A stretch of 64,000 bases of DNA from Lichenihabitans psoromatis (GTDB taxonomy: Bacteria; Pseudomonadota; Alphaproteobacteria; Rhizobiales; Beijerinckiaceae): assembly GCF_004323635.1 (NCBI RefSeq), contig NZ_CP036515.1, positions 4,527,501 through 4,591,500 of the forward strand, written 5' to 3'. This document shows positions 60,583 to 64,000 of this stretch, piece by piece; position 1 is the first letter of the stretch; each line of letters starts with the position of its first letter. A program made the translations under genes and the position numbers. Below the pieces are notes generated by a model, which had not been told where the DNA came from, did not search any database, and saw only the letters and a list, made by a program, of their open reading frames with translations.

Positions 60583-61770
60583 GTGAGCGCCTCCTTCGAC
60601 GCGACCCTCGACCCCGCCGCCTCGACGCGAGCGCATGCGCCGACGCTCCCCAGCAAGGGCTGGCTGAAGCTCTCGCCCATCAACCGGCGTCGGCTCGACA
60701 ACTTCCGTGGCAATCGGCGCGGCTATTGGTCCCTGGTCGTCTTCATGGTCATCTTCATCCTGTCGCTGTTTGCGGAATTTATCGCCAACGACCGACCGAT
60801 CCTTGCGGTCTACAAGGGCGAGGTGCTGATGCCGATCTTCCAGACCTATCCGGAGGAGAAGTTTGGCGGCTTCCTGGCGCAGACGGATTATCGCGACCCA
60901 ACCATCGCGGACGAAATCCAGGCCCATGGCTGGATGGTGTGGCCGCCGATCCGCTACGCCGACAACACCCACAACCTGTCCCCGCCGACCGCCGTCCCCT
61001 CGCCGCCGACCTGGCTCCTGAGCGACGCGCAATGCCGCGCCGCGATCGAGCGTCAGCACGGCACACCGCCGGCGACCTCGCCATGCCGGGCGCTGGAGAC
61101 GAACTGGCTCGGTACGGACGACCAGAGCCGCGACGTGCTGGCCCGGCTGATCTACGGGTTTCGGATCTCCATCCTGTTCGGCCTGCTTCTGGCCGGCATC
61201 TCCTCGGTGATCGGCATCGCGGCCGGGGCGATCCAGGGCTATTTCGGTGGTTGGGTCGATCTCATCTTCCAGCGCTTCATCGAGATCTGGTCCTCGTTGC
61301 CTCATCTCTATCTGCTCATCATCATCTCGGCCGTGCTGACGCCGGGCTTTTTCGTGCTGCTCGGCATCCTGCTGTTGTTCTCCTGGGTGAACCTCGTTCA
61401 CGTGGTGCGGGCCGAGTTTCTGCGCGCCCGCAACTTCGAATATGTGACGGCAGCGCGGGCGCTCGGTCTCTCCGACCGCAAGATCATGCTGAAACACCTG
61501 CTGCCGAACGCCATGGTGGCGACGCTGACGTTCCTGCCTTTTGTGCTGAACGGCTCGATCACGACGTTGACGTCGCTCGACTTCCTCGGCTTCGGCCTGC
61601 CGCCCGGTTCGCCGTCGCTGGGCGAACTGCTGCTGCAAGGCAAGTCCTACACGCAGGCGCCATGGCTCGGCCTGACGGGCTTCTTCACCATTGCGATCAT
61701 GCTGTCGCTGCTGATCTTCATCGGCGAGGCCGTGCGCGACGCTTTCGATCCGCGAAAGACCTTCCGGTGA
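60583..61770 (+). CDS. yejE: YejE-type ABC importer permease
   Basis: A 395-residue permease. GTG 60583 is chosen (GAGG at 60573-60576), one base after the yejB stop codon; upstream in-frame codons lie within yejB. It begins with a helical cytosolic stretch (LKLSPINRRRLDNFRGNRRG), a first helix, a periplasmic region of about 120 residues with TYPEEKFGGFLAQTDYRDP as in YejE, then NWLGTDDQSRDVLARLIYG. The EAA loop is at RARNFEYVTAARALGLSD. Confidence 0.92.
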   Translation: MSASFDATLDPAASTRAHAPTLPSKGWLKLSPINRRRLDNFRGNRRGYWSLVVFMVIFILSLFAEFIANDRPILAVYKGEVLMPIFQTYPEEKFGGFLAQTDYRDPTIADEIQAHGWMVWPPIRYADNTHNLSPPTAVPSPPTWLLSDAQCRAAIERQHGTPPATSPCRALETNWLGTDDQSRDVLARLIYGFRISILFGLLLAGISSVIGIAAGAIQGYFGGWVDLIFQRFIEIWSSLPHLYLLIIISAVLTPGFFVLLGILLLFSWVNLVHVVRAEFLRARNFEYVTAARALGLSDRKIMLKHLLPNAMVATLTFLPFVLNGSITTLTSLDFLGFGLPPGSPSLGELLLQGKSYTQAPWLGLTGFFTIAIMLSLLIFIGEAVRDAFDPRKTFR

Positions 61771-61786
61771 TTGACGGTTATGCCGC

Positions 61787-63424
61787 GTGATTGAACCCCT
61801 CCTCGACGTCCGCAATCTATCGATCGGCTTTCGGCAGGGCGGGCGCACGACGCAAGCGGTCGACGGGATCTCGTTTTCGCTCCAGGCCGGGCGGACGCTT
61901 GCGCTCGTCGGTGAGTCCGGCTCCGGCAAATCGGTCACGGCTTTGTCGATCGCGCGACTACACGGCGCCTCGGCCGCCGAAATCTCCGGCGAGATCCTGT
62001 TCGAGGGCAAAGACCTCCGCACGGCCTCCGAAAGCGAGATGCGCGCGGTGCGCGGGCAGGACATCACCATGGTGTTCCAGGAACCCATGACGTCGCTGAA
62101 CCCGCTCCATACGATCGAGCGTCAGGTCGGCGAAATTTTGGAGCTGCACGGCGCACGTGGCGCGGCCAAGATCCGCGAGCGGGTCGTGGCGTTGCTGCAG
62201 GATGTCGGTATTCCCGATCCGGCAAGCCGCCTGACCGCTTTTCCGCATCAATTATCCGGCGGTCAGCGGCAGCGCGTCATGATCGCCATGGCGCTCGCCA
62301 ATCGCCCGAAACTGTTCATCGCGGATGAGCCGACCACCGCGCTCGACGTCACGGTGCAGGCGCAGATCCTCGCCTTGTTGAAGGATCTTCAAGGCCGCCT
62401 CGGCATGGCGATGCTGTTCATCACGCATGATCTCGGCATTGTGCGCCGCATCGCCGACGATGTCGCCGTGATGCAGCAAGGCCGCATCGTGGAGGCTGGG
62501 CCGGTCGAGCAGGTGTTCCGCGACCCGCAGCACGCCTACACACGCATGTTGCTCGCGGCCGAGCCGAAAGGCGCTCCACCGCCGGTCGATCTCGCGGCCA
62601 AGACGGTCGTGTCGGCGGACGACATCAAGGTCTGGTTTCCGATCAAACGCGGCTTCCTCCGCAAAACCGTCGGCTACGTAAAAGCGGTCGACGGCATCTC
62701 GCTGACGATCCGCGAAGGCGAAACAGTCGGCGTCGTCGGCGAATCCGGCTCGGGCAAGACGACGCTCGGCCTCGCGATCCTGCGACTGATCCGGTCCGAG
62801 GGTCGGATCGCCTATCTCGGCTCTCGGATCGACGGGTTGGATCGCCAAGCCATGCGGCCGCTGCGACGGGACATTCAGGTGGTGTTCCAGGATCCCTACG
62901 GATCGCTGTCGCCGCGATTATCGGTCGCCGAAATCGTCGAGGAGGGTCTGCTGATCCAGAACAGCGCCCTCAGCTATGCGGCGCGACGCGATATCGTGGC
63001 GCAGGCACTGGCCGACACAGGTCTCGACCCCGCCTCCATGGATCGTTACCCGCATGAATTCTCTGGTGGCCAGCGCCAGCGCATCGCGATCGCGCGTGCC
63101 ATGGTGCTGAATCCCAAATTCGTGGTGCTCGACGAGCCGACCTCGGCGCTTGATATGTCGGTCCAGGCGCAGATCGTCGATCTGCTGCGGGATTTGCAGC
63201 GCAAGCGCGGGCTCGCCTATCTGTTCATCAGCCACGATCTCAAGGTCGTCAGAGCTTTGGCGGCCGAGATCATCGTGATGCGTCAGGGCCGGATCGTCGA
63301 AGCTGGTCCCGCCGTGGACATCTTCCGCGACCCGCAAACGGACTATACCAAAGCGCTGTTCGCGGCCGCATTTCGCGTCGATGCCGCGCCCGTCGGCGTC
63401 GTTTCACAGGACAGCGGCGGGTGA
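61787..63424 (+). CDS. yejF: YejF-type fused ABC importer ATP-binding protein
   Basis: A 545-residue protein with two nucleotide-binding domains: first Walker [27 protein letters not shown]; second [29 protein letters not shown] 61787 is the start. It overlaps deoB by four bases (GTGA). Together with the three genes before it, it makes a complete YejABEF-like peptide importer. Confidence 0.94.
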   Translation: MIEPLLDVRNLSIGFRQGGRTTQAVDGISFSLQAGRTLALVGESGSGKSVTALSIARLHGASAAEISGEILFEGKDLRTASESEMRAVRGQDITMVFQEPMTSLNPLHTIERQVGEILELHGARGAAKIRERVVALLQDVGIPDPASRLTAFPHQLSGGQRQRVMIAMALANRPKLFIADEPTTALDVTVQAQILALLKDLQGRLGMAMLFITHDLGIVRRIADDVAVMQQGRIVEAGPVEQVFRDPQHAYTRMLLAAEPKGAPPPVDLAAKTVVSADDIKVWFPIKRGFLRKTVGYVKAVDGISLTIREGETVGVVGESGSGKTTLGLAILRLIRSEGRIAYLGSRIDGLDRQAMRPLRRDIQVVFQDPYGSLSPRLSVAEIVEEGLLIQNSALSYAARRDIVAQALADTGLDPASMDRYPHEFSGGQRQRIAIARAMVLNPKFVVLDEPTSALDMSVQAQIVDLLRDLQRKRGLAYLFISHDLKVVRALAAEIIVMRQGRIVEAGPAVDIFRDPQTDYTKALFAAAFRVDAAPVGVVSQDSGG

Positions 63425-64000
63425 AACGCGCCATCATCATCGTTCTGGACTCGGTCGGCTGCGGCAGCGCTCCCGACGCGGCCGACTATGGCGACGCAGG
63501 CGCGGACACGCTTGGCCATCTAGCGGAGGCCTGCGCGGTCGGGCGTGGCGACCGCAATGGTCTGCGGTCTGGACCGCTCACGCTACCGCATCTCTGCGCC
63601 CTCGGACTAGGATCGGCCGCCGAAGCGGCGACGGGCCGCCTGCCGCACGGCCTGACCCGTGCCGGGCCAGAGGCCTCCTGGGGCTATGGCATCGAACGCT
63701 CCGCCGGCAAGGACACGCCATCCGGCCATTGGGAAATCGCCGGGACGCCGGTCCCGTTCGCCTGGGGCTATTTCCCCCGGACGGAGCCATGCTTTCCCCC
63801 TGCGCTGATCACGAGCCTCATCGAGCAAGCCGGATTGCCTGGCAGCCTCGGCAATCGTCACGCGTCGGGGACGACCATTATCGAGGCTCTTGGGCTGGAG
63901 CACATCCGCACCGGCCGCCCCATTTGCTATACATCGATCGATAGCGTGTTTCAGATCGCGGCACATGAAGATGCATTCGGGCTCGAGCGGCTTTACGAGC
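63421..64000 (+). CDS. deoB: Phosphopentomutase, 3'-truncated by the window edge
   Basis: The first 193 residues of DeoB: GTG start, [20 protein letters not shown] with the metal-binding Asp, [10 protein letters not shown], and [12 protein letters not shown] with the catalytic Thr, all in their usual places. The enzyme interconverts ribose-1-P or deoxyribose-1-P and the 5-phosphates in nucleoside salvage. The frame is open to the last base. It overlaps the yejF stop (GTGA), so it may be co-translated with the importer. Confidence 0.95.
   Translation, partial: MKRAIIIVLDSVGCGSAPDAADYGDAGADTLGHLAEACAVGRGDRNGLRSGPLTLPHLCALGLGSAAEAATGRLPHGLTRAGPEASWGYGIERSAGKDTPSGHWEIAGTPVPFAWGYFPRTEPCFPPALITSLIEQAGLPGSLGNRHASGTTIIEALGLEHIRTGRPICYTSIDSVFQIAAHEDAFGLERLYE

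Noticed and set aside
1..64000. CRISPR arrays, insertion sequences, prophage, tRNA or rRNA genes
   Set aside because: No regularly spaced direct repeats, no transposase, integrase or phage genes, and no tRNA cloverleaf or rRNA core sequence were seen on either strand.

Overview
The window (64 kb, GC-rich, densely packed, strong G/C preference at third codon positions) looks like the chromosome of an alphaproteobacterium of the order Hyphomicrobiales (Rhizobiales). The pointers are the SRP RNA-dnaX-ybaB-recR block, the kdsB-pheA pair divergent from a membrane-anchored cytochrome c, a DnaX that has lost the usual zinc-site cysteines, a soxBDAG operon, a ligase-associated helicase/exonuclease/phosphoesterase set and YejABEF-type importers. 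The species cannot be named from the sequence. There are no rRNA or tRNA genes, insertion sequences, phage genes or CRISPR arrays.

Layout. 0-9.9 kb: 3' part of addA, a beta-hydroxyacid dehydrogenase, an L,D-transpeptidase lipoprotein, accA, a nitrilase-type amidase, an HSL-type esterase and two exported proteins of unknown function. 10.4-15.6 kb: heterotetrameric sarcosine oxidase, soxBDAG. 15.6-21.3 kb: a Pr6Pr-type membrane protein, YggT, then the circularly permuted ATP-grasp / alpha-E / transglutaminase-like operon, with a DUF3095 gene divergent from it. 21.4-27.4 kb: an oligopeptide ABC importer. 27.5-36.6 kb: a glycan-type cluster of two converging transcription units: on the + strand a glycosyltransferase and a NodB-like deacetylase; on the - strand three glycosyltransferases, an unusual 904-residue ABC-like membrane protein and a small cyclic-nucleotide-binding-domain protein. 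36.9-42.3 kb: a CaCA-type exchanger, a Na+/H+ antiporter, a GNAT acetyltransferase, and an AraC regulator divergent from a short-chain dehydrogenase and an Atu4866-like gene. 42.3-50.1 kb: the ligase-associated DNA repair set split into two divergent halves, with two small exported proteins and a TPR-methyltransferase between them. 50.1-57.4 kb: a PAS protein, recR, ybaB, dnaX, SRP RNA, nudC, pheA, kdsB and cytochrome c. 57.6-64 kb: a YejABEF-type importer and the 5' part of deoB.

The most unusual observations are as follows. (1) The 904-residue ABC-like protein (29897-32611) has a type-I exporter membrane domain, but Walker A, Q-loop, Walker B and H-loop of its nucleotide-binding domain are all degenerate, and a segment of that domain recurs two or three times in a long insertion. 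(2) The transglutaminase-fold protein of the ATP-grasp operon has Ser in place of the catalytic Cys and a Gln/Ser/Gly repeat tail. (3) Four genes between 35.5 and 42.2 kb each carry a single-base deletion that breaks an otherwise intact reading frame; one of these creates an apparent antiporter-acetyltransferase fusion. The clustering points to local consensus errors or recent decay and should be settled before any of these genes is interpreted.
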